From NCBI GenBank assembly GCA_029204225.1, contig CM055112.1, positions 30,036,203 through 30,100,202 on the forward strand: 64,000 nt of DNA, written 5' to 3'. Position 1 is the first letter of the stretch, and each line of letters opens with the position of its first letter. The DNA comes from Diphasiastrum complanatum (Eukaryota > Streptophyta > Lycopodiopsida > Lycopodiales > Lycopodiaceae). This document shows, piece after piece, positions 23,690 to 35,115 of this stretch. Position numbers and translations under genes: made by a program. The notes below the pieces were generated by a model. It ran no database searches, was not told where the DNA came from, and was given only the letters and a program-made list of their open reading frames with translations.

Positions 23690-24622
23690 CTCTGGCACAA
23701 AAGAATGTATCATCTGAACATGAGGAGCCTGTATGACATGTGTAAGAAAGACATAGTCACAGGTCTAAAGATATCAAGACCCGATACTAAGTTCTGCGAA
23801 GCCTGTCAGAAAGGCAAACAGCATCGGAATCCATTCACACATGAGGGAAGAAGAGCCAAGGAAGTTCTTGATCTCGTCCACTCAGATGTCTGTGGACCGA
23901 TGAAAATGGATTCGCTCTCAGGATCGAGGTATTTCCTGACGTTCATAGATGACTACAGCCGGATGACTACGATCTACTACCTAAAGAAGAAATCTGAAGT
24001 GTTTGATTCCTTCAAGAAGTTCGTGGCATTTGCAGAGCGACACACCTCAAAGAAGATTCAGATCATCAGATCTGATAAAGGAGGTGAGTACAAGAGCAAA
24101 GACTTTTCAAAATTCTGCCAAGAACAAGAGATCGAGCATCAGTTCACTCCTACGTACACACCAGAATATAATGGTGTCGCAGAAAGAAGAAACAGGACGC
24201 TAGTCGAAGGAGCCAGATGCATGATGGCACAGGCTCAATTGCCAAGTCAATTCTGGGCTAAGGCAATAGCTGCAGCAGCCGTACACCTGCAGAACAGATC
24301 AACAACGACAGCGCTGGAAGATAAGACACCGTACAAAATGTGGACAGGTAGAAAGCCTAATCTATCATACGTACGTGTGTTTGGATGTGCAGCATATAAG
24401 CACATTCCAAAAGAAAAAAGAAGCAAGCTCGATGACAAATCAGAGCAAACAATCATGGTCGGGTACTCAAACGGATCACAAATGTACAGACTCTACGATC
24501 CAACCACGAAAAAGGTTGTTTCGAGTAGAGATGTGAAGTTCGATGAGTCCACATACCCTGGACTGAAAGACAAAAGAGGCCATGAGATCTTCACACTGCT
24601 GCCAATTCAAGAGGGAGATTGA
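23690..24622 (+). pseudogene. Copia integrase
   Basis: A 305-codon open frame from 23705, preceded by LWHKRM. It holds the zinc-binding pre-integrase segment (KFCEACQKGKQHRNPF) and the catalytic core with LDLVHSDVCGPM, LTFIDDYSRM, IRSDKGGEYKS and TPEYNGVAERRNRTLVE (D, D, E present). The C-terminal part is VFGCAAYKHIPKEKR with YSNGSQMYRLYDP. It would insert the cDNA. This is the best preserved domain of the element, but it is out of frame with gag-protease because of stops near 23600. Confidence 0.9.
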
Positions 24623-24779
24623 GGACAGACGTCAAATCAGAATGTTGAGCCGCAGACTCCAGAGCAGCAAGAAGCAGAAGATCAACCCCACGAACAAGAA
24701 ACGTTCGAGCAGCGACGAAACGAACCCAGAAAGTCAACAAGACAAAGATGACCTCCAGATCGATACGCTGACAATCTTC

Positions 24780-26305
24780 AGTGGAGCAAAGACACGCAAT
24801 TTGAGTACTGCAGCTTCACTGAAGAGCCCACAACATATCGAGAAGTTGTCCAGAGTCCAGAGGGAGAACACTGGAAGCAGGCAATGTCAGAGGAAATCGA
24901 GTCGATGAGGCGAAACGAGGCATGGACACTAGAGCCACTGCCAGAAAACAGAAAGATTGTCAACTGCAAGTGGGTGTATAAAACGAAAATGAAATCAAAT
25001 GGCACAGTTGGCCGTTACAAAGCAAGGCTTGTCGCAAAGGGCTACACACAAAGATATGGTGCTGATTATTTCGACACATATTCGCCGATGGTCAAGATGA
25101 CAAGCATACGACTACTCCTTGCATACGCTACACAACACACTCTGGAAATTCACCAGATTGATGTGAAGACAGCCTTTCTCCATGGAGATCTAGAGGAGGA
25201 ATTCTTCATGAAGCAGCCTGAAGGATTTGAAGACCCCGACAATTGACAATATGTCTGTCGGTTGCAGAGATGCATCTGTGGTCTAAAACAGGCATCACGA
25301 GCTTGGTATAAGAAGCTCGATAGTCTTCTGAAGTCTCTAGACTTCAATCCTACACAACCAGACTGTAATGTCTACATAAAAAGAGTAGGAAAAGAGTTTG
25401 TGATACTGACTATTTTCGTGGATGATTCCCTGATGATAGGAAATTCCTTGATGCTGATCAAAAACACCAAGAGTCAGATTTCTGAAAGTTATGAAATCAC
25501 AGATCTAGGAGAAGCAACGAAATGCCTCGGGCTGGAGATCAGAAGAGATCGAACAAAGGGCAAAATGCACTTGAGTCAGTCTGAATATGCCAGAAAGGTG
25601 CTAAAGTAGTATCACATGATGGACTGCAAAGAAAAGGCCACACCAATGATAGCTGGAGCCAAGCAGACGAAGCAGGATTGCCCAAAAACGGAAGAGGAAG
25701 AACAAAAGATGGCTGGTATACCCTACCAAAACTTAATCGGTAGTCTGATGTACCTTACAATTTGTACCAAACCCAATCTAGCTTTCTCTGTTTACGCCTT
25801 AAGCCAATTCTCTTCCAATCCTGGCATGGCACATTGGCAAATGGCAAAACGAATCCTACAGTATCTGAAGAGTACCCAGAATATGGGATTAACCTACAGA
25901 GCTGAAAACGAAAGAAAAGGATTCGAGCTGCACCACTACAACTTGGTAGCTCAATCTTCTTGCAGCTGAATACGTCGCAGCTTCAAAGGTGGCGAACGAG
26001 GTAGTGTGGTTACAGATGATGTTGGAGGCAATCGGGATACCACAAGGAGGACCATTCACGATGATGATGGACTCTCAGAGTGCCATTTATCTGTCCCAGG
26101 ATCCTGTCTTCCATTCAAAGACAAAACACATACCTCTGAAGTACCATCACATTCGAAATTTAATCTCGAAAGGAGAGCTCCAGGTCCAGTACATAAAATC
26201 TGAAGACATGATTGCAGATCTACTCACGAAGCCGCTCAACAAGCCACTCTTCGCCAAGCAAAGAAAAGCAATTGGATTAAACATGCAAAGCTACAAGGTT
26301 CAAGA
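24780..26305 (+). pseudogene. Copia reverse transcriptase-RNase H
   Basis: From about 24830: EEIESMRRNEAWTLEPLP, NCKWVYKTKMKSNGTV, ARLVAKGYTQRYGADYF, IHQIDVKTAFLHGDLEEEF and CGLKQASRAWYKKLD. The catalytic box is IFVDDSLMIG, followed by LGEATKCLGLEIRRD. Single stops lie at about 25245 and 25607. In RNase H a deletion joins KGFELHHY to the region of STAEYVAASK, removing the part with the first catalytic residues. It ends with SAIYLSQDPVFHSKTKHI and ADLLTKPLNKPLF. Inactive as it stands. Confidence 0.9.
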
Positions 26306-26310
26306 GGGAG

Positions 26311-27058
26311 TGTCAGAAATGGTGAACTCCTGCAACTTTGCCACGACGCGAAAGTCAATGTGCCTTGACTCGAAGGTCGAACGATTCACGAAGATCAAAC
26401 AATTCGCGAAAGTCAACGTGCCTCCAGGACAAATGAGGGTCGAACAATTCGCGAACCATTCGCGAAAATCAAACATGCTACCAGGACCGCAAAACGAAAA
26501 GAAACGAAAAGAAACAAAAGGGAATCTTTCGCGCTGCCAGCTGGCAGCTCAATGGGCTTGGAGTCTTAAACTTCACGCCTAGCTGAAACAGGTAGCAACA
26601 ACGGAGAGTAACTGGTTAGTTGATTAGCGTTAACTACTCTTGTAATTCTCTATTTTAGCTGTCTTGTAAACTCCACACAGTGGAGACATAAAACAATTTT
26701 TTTTCTGGATCAAAATAGATACAGTGAGACACAGAGAATGTGCGCGAGTAGAGCAGAAAAGAAAAAGACTGGAAATGAAACAGCTGTGCATGAAAGTCTG
26801 CCAACGAGCAGAACACAGTGAAAGAGCAGAGTGTCAGGCCGCCAACGAGCGAGACATTGACCATCTCGCTCTAGAAATTAAACTGATAATTTGATTGCTC
26901 TATTTCTGCATTTCCTTGTCTTCCGCTGTCTTGATTGCTAGAATGAAATCTGTTCTGTGATCTGTAGTCGCGTGTCTAGGTTCCTTTGAGCTTTCGCACA
27001 AAAGAAAATTCAAAGAAACAAAATCGTTCGCAATACAAAAACAAGCCCGTTCGTGACA
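26311..27058 (+). repeat. 3' LTR of the copia element
   Basis: 748 bases, same start and end as the 5' LTR, directly after CAAGAGGGAG. The junction with TTTGATATTGG returns to the host LINE frame. Confidence 0.95.
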
Positions 27059-28123
27059 TTTGATATTGGTCCCCGTCATCTTTTGATCAGCAGACTACGT
27101 CAACTTGGCTTTTCCGACTCTAATCTCGCGGCAGTGGTTCTTCTGTATGAGAGAGTTCTAGCACGTATTTGGCTGGGTACTGATTTGTCTTCCCCCATCC
27201 GTAGCATTGTTGGTGTCAAGCAAGGCTGTCCACTGTCCCCTCCGCTATTTGCACTTTATATTGATGATCTTGAGCGCGTCATTCGTGAAGAATGTGGAGA
27301 TGGTTTCCCGCTGGCTCGTTTGCTCATCCCCATTCTGCTTTATGTTGATGACATTGTCCTACTTTCTCCCTCACCAGAACGGTTGCACTTACAGGTCTTA
27401 CATCGGTTTTGTGCTGCTTGGGGTCTCTTTGTTAACTTAAAAAAGATGAAGATCATGATTTTCAACACCAATCGACAGAGCCTTCACAATTATCAATTCT
27501 TCTATGACGGCCAGGAAGTTGACATTGTTGCCTCTTATACTTACTTGGGAGTCCTGTTCACTGTGCTCCTTCTTGGTTTCCGCCAGGCTGCATTTGTGCA
27601 CATTTCCTCCGGTCTTTCAGCATTGGTCCAGTTCAAGCGTGGTTGTACAATGAATTATATTTCTGATCCCGCTACTAGATGCCAGTTGTTTCACACACGG
27701 GTGGTTCCAGCAGTGATGTATGCCTCCGAGATCTGGTTGCCAGGACTTTCTCTCCGGGACTGGGCAGGCATTTTCTGCATTCAGGCCACTATGTTGGGTC
27801 GCATGATACGTGCCAAGACGGGCACCCCTCATGATATCCTATGTGCTGAGTTTGCTACTCCTCCGATCATCCTTGAGGGATTTTTTCGCCTTATTCTTTT
27901 TCTTCACCAAATTCAACAGATTCGTGCATCTCACCCGGATAGATACATAGTTGTTGCAGTTACTTCTTCACGTGTCCTAGTTGATTCCCATGCCAAGCTC
28001 TCCTGGTACCAGCAGGCATCTGATCTCTTACAACATCTGGGCATCTCTATCATGAATCTTCCTCGTGTTACACATTCATATATGCAAGGCTATTTATTTC
28101 GTCGATATATGCAACAGACTTGA
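27059..28123 (+). pseudogene. LINE ORF2: reverse transcriptase
   Basis: An open frame of about 350 codons: FDIGPRHLLISRLRQLGF, the substrate-binding GVKQGCPLSPPLFALYIDD, catalytic ILLYVDDIVLLS (YVDD intact), NLKKMKIMIFNT and ASYTYLGVLF. A thumb/connection region runs to YLFRRYMQQT and a stop. It is the best preserved LINE polymerase in the window, but it has lost its endonuclease by truncation and is cut off from its first codons by the copia insertion. Confidence 0.85.
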
Positions 28124-28695
28124 CACACTTCTTCTCTCTGGATCCTTCTGGTTTGCCATTGTTGCCTCTCTATCTCTCACAGCCCCTATCAGACGGCTTG
28201 CGCTATCGTTTTGGGTAGTTGCGCATTTTCTCTCATCAGCTTGCTATTGAGGCCGGTCATGCATGGGATATCCCCCGGGAGCGTCCCTTACGTCGCTTGT
28301 GCTCGTTGCAAGAGGTGGAAGATGAAGCCCATTTCCTCCTCAGATATCCGTTGTATTATGAGATACGGGGGAGGTATTATTGTCTTTTTCGCGATGGCCC
28401 GCATACACTTCGTAGTTTTGTCTCCTATCCTGATGCTCGTTGCTTGGGACTTCTTGTTCGTGAGATGCTTTATCTCCGTCAGTCTCATTCGCCCGTACCA
28501 GATCACCTGGGGTTAGACTCCCAACAGCTGCTTCTAATTGGCTACTTTCGGACTCGCGCACATGCTGATGACTCCGACGATGAGATTCCTATCCTTGTGC
28601 CACCTCGGAAAAAGCCCAGATGTAGTCGCCACTTGCCTCCATCAGTGCCCACTGTACACTCCACTCAGCGGACACTTTACACTTACTTTTGCTGA
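28124..28695 (+). pseudogene. LINE ORF2 C-terminus
   Basis: In a shifted frame from 28219 the sequence reads RPLRRLCSLQEVEDEAHFLL and YPLYYEIRGRYYCLFRD, the degenerate zinc-binding end typical of this ORF2 group. An acidic and basic tail (DDSDDEIPILVPPRKKPR) ends at the stop near 28695. The stop at 28123 and a frame change separate it from the polymerase. Confidence 0.7.
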
Positions 28696-28944
28696 TATGT
28701 ACTTATACACTGTTCCAACTTCCAACCTATATACTAAAATAAACGCGCATTGGTACTTTTTCTGCTATACCTGGAACGGGTTGTGGGCTTATTTCACTTA
28801 TGCTTTGTTCTACTTTCATTTGTAGCTAGTTTATAGCATTTTACGGCCATGTCCTCCTATGGATGATCTTCCCACTGTTGCTTGTACATATTTTCTTTTT
28901 GGTCTTATGCACCCATGGGTGCCCAAAAGACGTTAATAAAGCTT

Positions 28945-29008
<64 letters not shown>
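28696..29008 (+). other. LINE 3' untranslated region and (CT)n tail
   Basis: About 250 noncoding bases end with AGACGTTAATAAAGCTTG, then (CT)n at 28946-29008. The AATAAA resembles a polyadenylation signal but is followed by CT repeats rather than A. The same arrangement is seen at 35140-35076, 7361-7316 and 6903-6855 on the minus strand. Confidence 0.75.
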
Positions 29009-29010
<2 letters not shown>

Positions 29011-29011
<1 letters not shown>

Positions 29012-29387
29012 GCGGAAGTGTAAGACTATCTTTGGGGAAGTTCGATGAGTCTGAGCAGGACCTTACCACAGCCATACGCTTAGCTCCCAATGCATCAGTG
29101 CCTTTCCTCAATCGCGCAATTGCATATGAGTATGACTATGCTTGAAGATTTTGCCAATATATTGAAAGTGGACTAATTAAAAAACGATACTGTTGCATTG
29201 CTCAGGCACTTGGGCGATATCAGGAAGCAATCCAGATGAGTATGCTGCATCATACAATCTAGGTAATGTGGATGTTCATGTAAAGGACTATCCTGTTGCA
29301 TTGGTAACGTATGAGAGAGCATCCACGTTAGCTCCTGGTATTGCTGGATATCGATTGAAACAAGCTTTAGTTCTATTTCAAATATGA
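29011..29387 (+). pseudogene. TPR protein gene fragment
   Basis: The first part (29011-29128) reads RGSVRLSLGKFDESEQDLTT, AIRLAPNASVPFLNRAIAYE. A GT at about 29130 and an AG at 29204 define a short intron whose removal gives AYEHLGRYQEAIQ. A frame change then leads to DEYAASYNLGNVDVHVKDYP and TYERASTLAPGIAGYRLKQA. The pattern (Gly8, Ala20, Pro32) is that of tetratricopeptide repeats, two or three units. It resembles plant organellar TPR proteins, whose role is protein-protein binding. No start or end is present. It abuts the LINE tail directly. Confidence 0.65.
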
Positions 29388-29478
29388 GATAACGGAGTTG
29401 TAGCAGCAAAGCAAGATCAAATGCAACGAGGCAAAAGTTCCATTCAGAAGAGGGAATGCAAGGCACATTGAAGGAGCT

Positions 29479-29610
29479 AGAAGAGTTTTACCTAGCATTA
29501 GTGAGGAGCTTCTTTTTATAGACTGGAAAGGAGTCCTTCTGACGGGAATTATCTTTGGAGCTTTGCAATTGACTGGCCTTTGCAACCTTCACATGCCATT
29601 ATTGCCTAGA
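29479..29610 (+). pseudogene. CPBP (CAAX protease-like) membrane protein fragment
   Basis: The frame from about 29477 reads RRVLPSISEELLF, then DWKGVLLTGIIFGALQLTG. EELLF is the glutamate pair of motif 1 and FGALQLTG corresponds to motif 2 (usually FGxxH) of CPBP intramembrane proteases, which in plants are often plastid proteins. The segment usually lying between these motifs is shortened and the motif 2 His is Gln, so it is a decayed scrap. It could come from the same host gene as the TPR part, because plastid proteins joining such domains may exist; I cannot confirm that. Confidence 0.45.
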
Positions 29611-29830
29611 TTCTGACTCCTGAATTCAGAGGATTCAAGCCTGTGACTTCAGCAAAAGGGAATCGGGCCACTTTCTCACTCCTAGCCAGCTCTCCATCTG
29701 CATTGACACCACTCTCCGCTTCTTGCCAGCACCGTAGGTTCTGGAGAGGAAGAACCATCTGGAGCAGTTAGCACAGATCTTGAGTCAAACATAGCAATCG
29801 AGTATTTCCAAAGCTCTGACGGGTTGGCCC

Positions 29831-30629
29831 TTGTCATACCTGCTCGCCTTGTCCCTGCTCGGATATGGAACCAGCTACACCTTCGTCTACTCTCCCTCCT
29901 ATCCTTCTATCCCTCCTCCATTTGTGCTATCTAAGGTCTCACCTCCAACTATTCCTCGCTCTATTCTACCGGAAGACATTCATTATCATGTTGGGCAGTT
30001 GTATGGACTATTTTCAGAAGTACAAGGAGAAAATGCAGCACTCAAATTGGAGGTTCAAAAATTGCGGGATGAGATCAGCCTGCTGCGAACTCTATTACCA
30101 TCATCTACTACGGATCTTGCAGAAACTTCTAAGATTTCCAGCCTTGAGAAACAAGTAGAAGAGACGAAATCTTGGGCAGCACTGTTTAAAAAGGATAATG
30201 GTATAATAGATATGCCTACGAATATTTCAATCGACTCAAGATTAGAAAGCATGTTTTTGGAGCAAGAGAAAAGAGCCAAAAAAAGCCCTTAATATTAGAG
30301 TGAGAGGCATCCCAATTGCGGGAAAACCTCTTGAGGAAGCCAAGGATTTACTTTGCAATAAACTCTCACACTCAATTGAGGGATTTGAAACTGCTTGGAG
30401 AGGCAAGTATGATGAGAATGTTTTATTTATTAAATTTCGGTCTCTTGTACATCGTAATGTTGCCTTGAAACTTCGAGCCAAGCTGAAAGGGACTTTTATT
30501 TTTATGGATGATGATTTAACTCATACGCAATGGCTAGCAAGGAAAAAAATCATACAAGAAGCTAAGGAAAAAGGGCAACGGGTGGTGTTTATTGACGGCA
30601 AACCACGATACTATGAGCACTCACCATAG
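29831..30629 (+). pseudogene. LINE ORF1 (coiled coil and nucleic-acid-binding domain)
   Basis: The first frame (29831-30292) has a hydrophobic/proline start, then a coiled coil (about residues 50-115: QLYGLFSEVQGENAALKLEV, SLEKQVEETKSW). One frame change near 30290 joins it to IRVRGIPIAGKPLEEAKDLL, ENVLFIKFRSLVHRN and LARKKIIQEAKEKGQRVVFI. This is the RRM-like plus C-terminal layout of L1-type ORF1 proteins, which bind the LINE RNA. It lies just upstream of ORF2 on the same strand. Confidence 0.7.
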
Positions 30630-30639
30630 GGACTTGGGG

Positions 30640-32510
30640 CTCCCGGGCATGGGAGCAGCCCGAGATCCCCTATGTCGCTTCGTATTGGCTTTTGGAATTG
30701 TAATGGCTTCCACTCTTCCTCTACTGCATGTGACTTGTAGTCCTATCTTGCTAGATATTTTACTACTAGCAGAGACTCATGAATCTCAATTTCCTCCTTT
30801 TCCTATGATGACAGATTTCTCTTGGCACTCAATTTTTAGACCATTCCTACGACGGAAGACCTCCAGAGGCTCAGGTGGGGTGGCATGCTTATACAGAGAC
30901 CAGTATAGTCATACTTTGAAGCTGGTTAAGGAAGATCCGTACGCACGTTTTATATGGTTACAGTTAGTTGGGCATTCCCTAGGCTTGGCTAGAGATATCT
31001 TCCTGGCAGTATGTTATATTGCTCCTCAAAGTTCGACATTTGCAAACTATGGTGGGGACCCTTTTTAGGTTTTGTTAGAGGATATTTCTATCTTTTCTCC
31101 CCAGGGATATGTACTTTTGGCAAGTGACTTTAATGCACGCACGGCCACCAGACAGACGGAATTTCATGCGATGACGGATTATCTCCAGCTTCATGCTTTG
31201 GATACAGGTCTTTAGCAGACATCTCATGATGAGGCTACCCCTTCTACTACATTTGGTGAGCAGCTACTCAGGATTTCTGAGGCACATTCCTTGGTCATTT
31301 TGAACGGTTTATCACAATGGCCAGATTCGGCAGCATTCACTTGTCATCCACATAGTGGCGGACATAGTGTGGTGGATTAGTTCATTGGCTCACCTGCCTT
31401 GATTCCTCTCATTCACAGCTTTACTATACTCTCTCCTACCTTTGCTGATCACTCACTGCTCTTACTCTCTGTTGGCCAGACCTCTCCCCTTCCAATCATT
31501 CGACCCAAGACCGCTACACCTCACTTTTCTTTTCATACACATCTCATCCCACGCTACATAGTCGCGCTCAACTCTCTTTTGCAAGGTTTTCCCTTCTCCT
31601 CTCCTATTGAGCAACAGGCCAGCTCCTTGTCGCTCTCCCTTATACAAGCCGCCACCCAGGCTTTTCCCCCTAAGACATATCCCACTCATCGAAAGACCTA
31701 TAACCGATGGTATGATCATGATTGTCACACCTTACATAAGCAGGTGATATACGCCATGCATCACTCTCCTGATCTTTTAGTGCACGTACAAAAGCAATAT
31801 CGTCATGTAGTTAATAAAAAGAAAAGAGACTCTCTAACAAGAGATGGTCAGAAACTTATAGACTCCCTTTTCTCTTCCTCCTCTCATTTCTGGAAAATCA
31901 TTTCTAAGAAATCTTCCTTACTTTCACCTATTGATATTGACTCTTGGGTGGAGTATGCTACTTGCTTATACACTACAGATGCTCCGCCTATCCCTATTAC
32001 TCGACCTGCTACATTCTCTCTTTTTACCTCTGACCCAATTGAATTCGCGATTTGTAAAGCCCAATCCCGTAAGGCGAAGGACATCGACTCTCTTAACACG
32101 GACTTCCTCAAACCTGTCTCCCAGCTTCTCTCTCCTTACATTGCCCACACTTTTAACTTGGTTGTTACCTCGGGCTTCCCCACCAACTGGTGCACGAACC
32201 TTCTCCATCCCATTCTGAAGGCTGGCGATCCAATGAACGTGGATAACTATCGCACTCTCATGATCAGTCACACGATGGCAAAGCTTTATGGCTCAGTTCT
32301 ACAGTCTATGGTTGGATCCCAGGCGGAATCAGATGAGCTATTTGCTCTTGGACAGGCTGTCTTTAGACCCGGATACTCTACTATTGATCATGCATTTGTC
32401 CTACGCTGCATCATAGAGGAGGCTCGACATCGGAGACAGAGAGTATACTGCTGCTTTGTGGATTAATATCATTATGGCTATCAGCGCCTTATATGAGAGG
32501 GTTTCAGCAG
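30640..32510 (+). pseudogene. LINE ORF2: endonuclease and start of reverse transcriptase
   Basis: DILLLAETHES (about 30750), SGGVACLYRDQYSH, LLASDFNARTATRQ (about 31115) and FADHSLLLLS (about 31440) are the APE endonuclease landmarks in order, including the final SDH-like motif as ADH. An open frame from 31399 to 32466 then spans the linker (YNRWYDHDCHTLHKQ) and the first reverse transcriptase blocks (HPILKAGDPMNVDNYRTLMI, GYSTIDHAFVLRCIIEEA). It ends at CCFVD and a stop. A deletion follows, then ISALYERV near 32490, where a gypsy LTR cuts in. Confidence 0.8.
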
Positions 32511-33090
32511 CTGATCGCCTTTTATCCAGAGCACAGTTGGAGCTCTAGGCTCTCTTATCCATGAACCTCAAGCACCCCTCAACCCTGACCTTTCCTATCG
32601 TTGACACATGGGCAATTCCATGCACAGTCGACGCTCGCCACTCGGCAGTACTCTACCACATAGGCAAACACGTAGGTTGACATGTGTCACTCATTCACTG
32701 GACCAAGTGTCCCAGTGAGCATATGACACGTGTCCTGTTTGACCGGTCAACCCTGACATGTGTCACTCATTCACTGGACCAAATGTCCCAGTGAGCATAT
32801 GGCAAGTGTCAGTTGACCAGACAACCCTCCTACCAAATAGGTGGTCAGTCCAGCCACTCCTAATTAATGACCCAGTACCCTATAACAAAGCTCAGCATGC
32901 AACTTAGAGGCTCAGTAACATAGATAACCATTTTATTTACATTTCTTTTACAAGTGTCACCACAAGCCGGTGACCTAGCCATTTACAAATGTCACCACAG
33001 CCCGATGACTAAGCCATTTCTGTATTTACAAGAACTACATCTATAAGTAAAAACAGCAAACAACCAAGACAAGGAGTAAAACCAGTAACA
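32510..33090 (-). repeat. Gypsy 3' LTR (minus), inverted relative to 38066-38788
   Basis: On the minus strand it starts TGTTACTGG at 33090 after a purine tract (33091-33101). It is a clear inverted match of 38066-38616, including the repeated CACTGGGACAYTTGGTCC module. The end near 32510 is uncertain because of a deletion relative to the other copy. Confidence 0.75.
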
Positions 33091-33130
33091 TCCCTTCCCC
33101 CCTCAGGTAACATCGTCAGCGATGGCAAAG

Positions 33131-34690
33131 CTAGGTAGGGTACTGTGCACGCAAACTGTGCGCGGTCTTCCAGATAGCATCAAAAAGAGGCCTGCCATGC
33201 CAAGCGACCAAGTACTCATGGATCAGACGGTTGTGTAAACACCTCTCCCACCTATTCAATACCCTCGCTGGCCCATGGGTTACTTCTCCTTGCTCCTGGA
33301 ATGCAAGCAAACCATTAGACAACAAGCTATCACCTTTATGTAAAACCCGTTTCAATCTAGAAACATGAAATACAGGATGCACTTTACAAGTTTTAGGAAA
33401 ATCTAACTTATAAGAAACATCACTGATTCTTTTAATAATTTTCCAGGGTCCACAATAACGTGGGGATAACTTGTAACATATGCCCGTCTTAAGGGTCTTA
33501 CAGTCCTTGGGTACTTGGAGAAACACCATGTCTCACAAACTCTCTAGGCGTGCGATGCTGATCAGCGTAAGACTTAGCTCGATCCATCGCTTGCCTAATA
33601 TTAACCTTCGCTAACTCAAGCATTTCATTCATTTGAGTTAGGAATAGCCACTTTATGAGGAATTCCTACCATAACGGGACTAGTTGGCTTAAAACCATAA
33701 TTAAGCTCGAAAGGACTCATCTTAGTACTCACATTTTTCTTGTCATTGTAAGCAAACTGCAATAGTGGCAAGTACTTCTCCCACTGAGTTTGCTTATCCC
33801 CAACAAATGCCCTAAGCATATCCTCTGAGGTCTGGTTGACTCTCTCAGTTTGGCCATCTGTTTCAGGATGCTCCGTACTACTCATTCTCAATTGGACTTC
33901 AAGTTTGGCCATAACTACAATCCAAAAGTTTCCAGTGAATCGAGTATCCTTGTTAGACACTATGGATGACGAATCATGCTCTAACAGCGTACGAGGCAAG
34001 TTAGTGATAAAATCCATGGAGATACTCTCCCATCTTCCACCTGGCACACGTAGTGGGTGTAAAACTCTAGGAGTTTTAATCCTTTCAGCTTTATTGACCT
34101 GGCACTTCAAACAGTGCGTCACATAATGGTAAACATCTTTTTTCAATTTAGGCCACCAAAAGTTAGGTAAGATCAACTCATAGGTCCTATCCACACCAGG
34201 ATGACCTGCACTAGGGCTATCATGACATAAATGGACAATCTTCCTACGCAGCTCCTCACAAGCTAGAACGAGAAGTTTGCCATTTTTCTTAATCATACCA
34301 TCTTCTACGGTATATTTAAGGTAAGTGTGAGCAAAGAGACCAAAACTCTCATCTTGAGATTCTACTTGCGCAAGATTTGCCTCTCTCACAATCCCTTGAC
34401 AATGAGGATCCTCTTGCTGAGCTTGTCTAATCTCAGTAATCGGGTCATTTTCAATGACCACAAATGACATCTGATACAAGATACGAGATAATGCATTAGC
34501 CACACGATTTTCGCACCTTTCTTGTACCGAATTTCCATGTGAAATTCTTGCATCAACTCAGCCCACCTTGCTTGCCGCCCTCTTAGGTCCAGCTGGTTAC
34601 AGAAATATCTCAAAGTGTTATGGTCGGTGTACACATAGAATTCCGCACCATACAAATAATGCCTCCATGCAGGCCATAAATATATCCTGA
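33131..34690 (-). pseudogene. Ty3/gypsy RNase H and integrase
   Basis: Starting near 34690: YGAEFYVYTDHNTLRYFCNQ (RNase H) and RQARWAELMQEFHMEI. The integrase follows with the zinc finger (HDSPSAGHPGVDRTYEL with CLKCQVNKAERIK), SMDFITNLP, SNKDTRFTG, HPETDGQTERVNQ and PFELNYGFKP. After a frame change the C-terminal SH3-like module (KLSPRYCGPWKIIKRISDVS, VHPVFHVSRLKR) ends near 33131. Gag, protease and reverse transcriptase are missing; LINE endonuclease sequence begins at about 34691. Confidence 0.85.
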
Positions 34691-35065
34691 TCAAGCGCCA
34701 TCAGTGTATGGTCTAATCTAATCCAAATATAGCGAGCATGCGCATATGTGTACAGGAGCTTGACCCAAGGTTGAAGATGGTCTCTAAAGAGACATGCAAC
34801 TCCTCCTGAACCTTGACCTATGGAGGCCCTCATCATCGTCCTATATGCTGAAACCCAACAAAAGCCCTCAACATCAAGAAGTCCCCTCTTAGGACTGAGC
34901 AGGCTGGCAGATGGGCAGACGGGCTGGGCTAGCAGAGGGGGGGGCGTAGGGGCACTCCCCTTTTTCTTGGGCACCATGCAAAAGGTGGACAACAGGGTGG
35001 AGCGCTGGCCAGCAGCGATGGACAGCACGGTGGAGGATCAAGGGAGAGCCACCATCGCTACACCA
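34691..35065 (-). pseudogene. LINE ORF2 start and endonuclease fragment
   Basis: Minus-strand blocks KRGLLDVEGFCWVSAYR, GSGGVACLFRDHLQPWVKL and YAHARYIWIRLDHTLMAL match the endonuclease front of the LINE at 30640 onward. It is fused to gypsy RNase H near 34690. On its other side the tail of another LINE (35076) was added, apparently by insertion. Confidence 0.65.
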
Positions 35066-35073
35066 CCACCATC

Positions 35074-35115
<42 letters not shown>

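Larger units (their letters stand above)
21566..27058 (+). mobile_element. Two-LTR Ty1/copia retrotransposon with target duplication TTTGA
   Basis: The element is 5,493 bases. The 5' LTR (21566-22322) and 3' LTR (26311-27058) both start TGTCAGAAATGG and end GACA (5' CGCGACA). TTTGA flanks it at 21561-21565 and 27059-27063. The primer-binding site TGGTATCAGAGCC is 22323-22335 and the polypurine tract CAAGAGGGAG is 26301-26310. The LTRs differ by scattered substitutions and small indels, so it is not a very recent insertion. Gene order is gag, protease, integrase, reverse transcriptase, RNase H. Confidence 0.95.
21528..29008 (+). mobile_element. 5'-truncated LINE split by a copia element
   Basis: The LINE begins near 21528 inside ORF2; its first codons (FVDLSKAF, 21541-21565) end at the TTTGA that flanks the copia, and it resumes at 27059. 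It continues through reverse transcriptase, ORF2 end, 3' untranslated region and a 63-base (CT)n tail ending at 29008. Lack of ORF1 and endonuclease is typical 5' truncation. The left neighbour is copia gag and the right is a TPR gene scrap, so no target duplication was found. Confidence 0.7.

Noticed and set aside
21528-32466. Circularly permuted LINE: the 3' half at 21528-29008 starts near FVD and the 5' half at 29831-32466 ends at FVD
   Set aside because: The 5' half continues past a small deletion (ISALYERV near 32490), so it does not end exactly where the other begins. Two separate insertions explain the data better.
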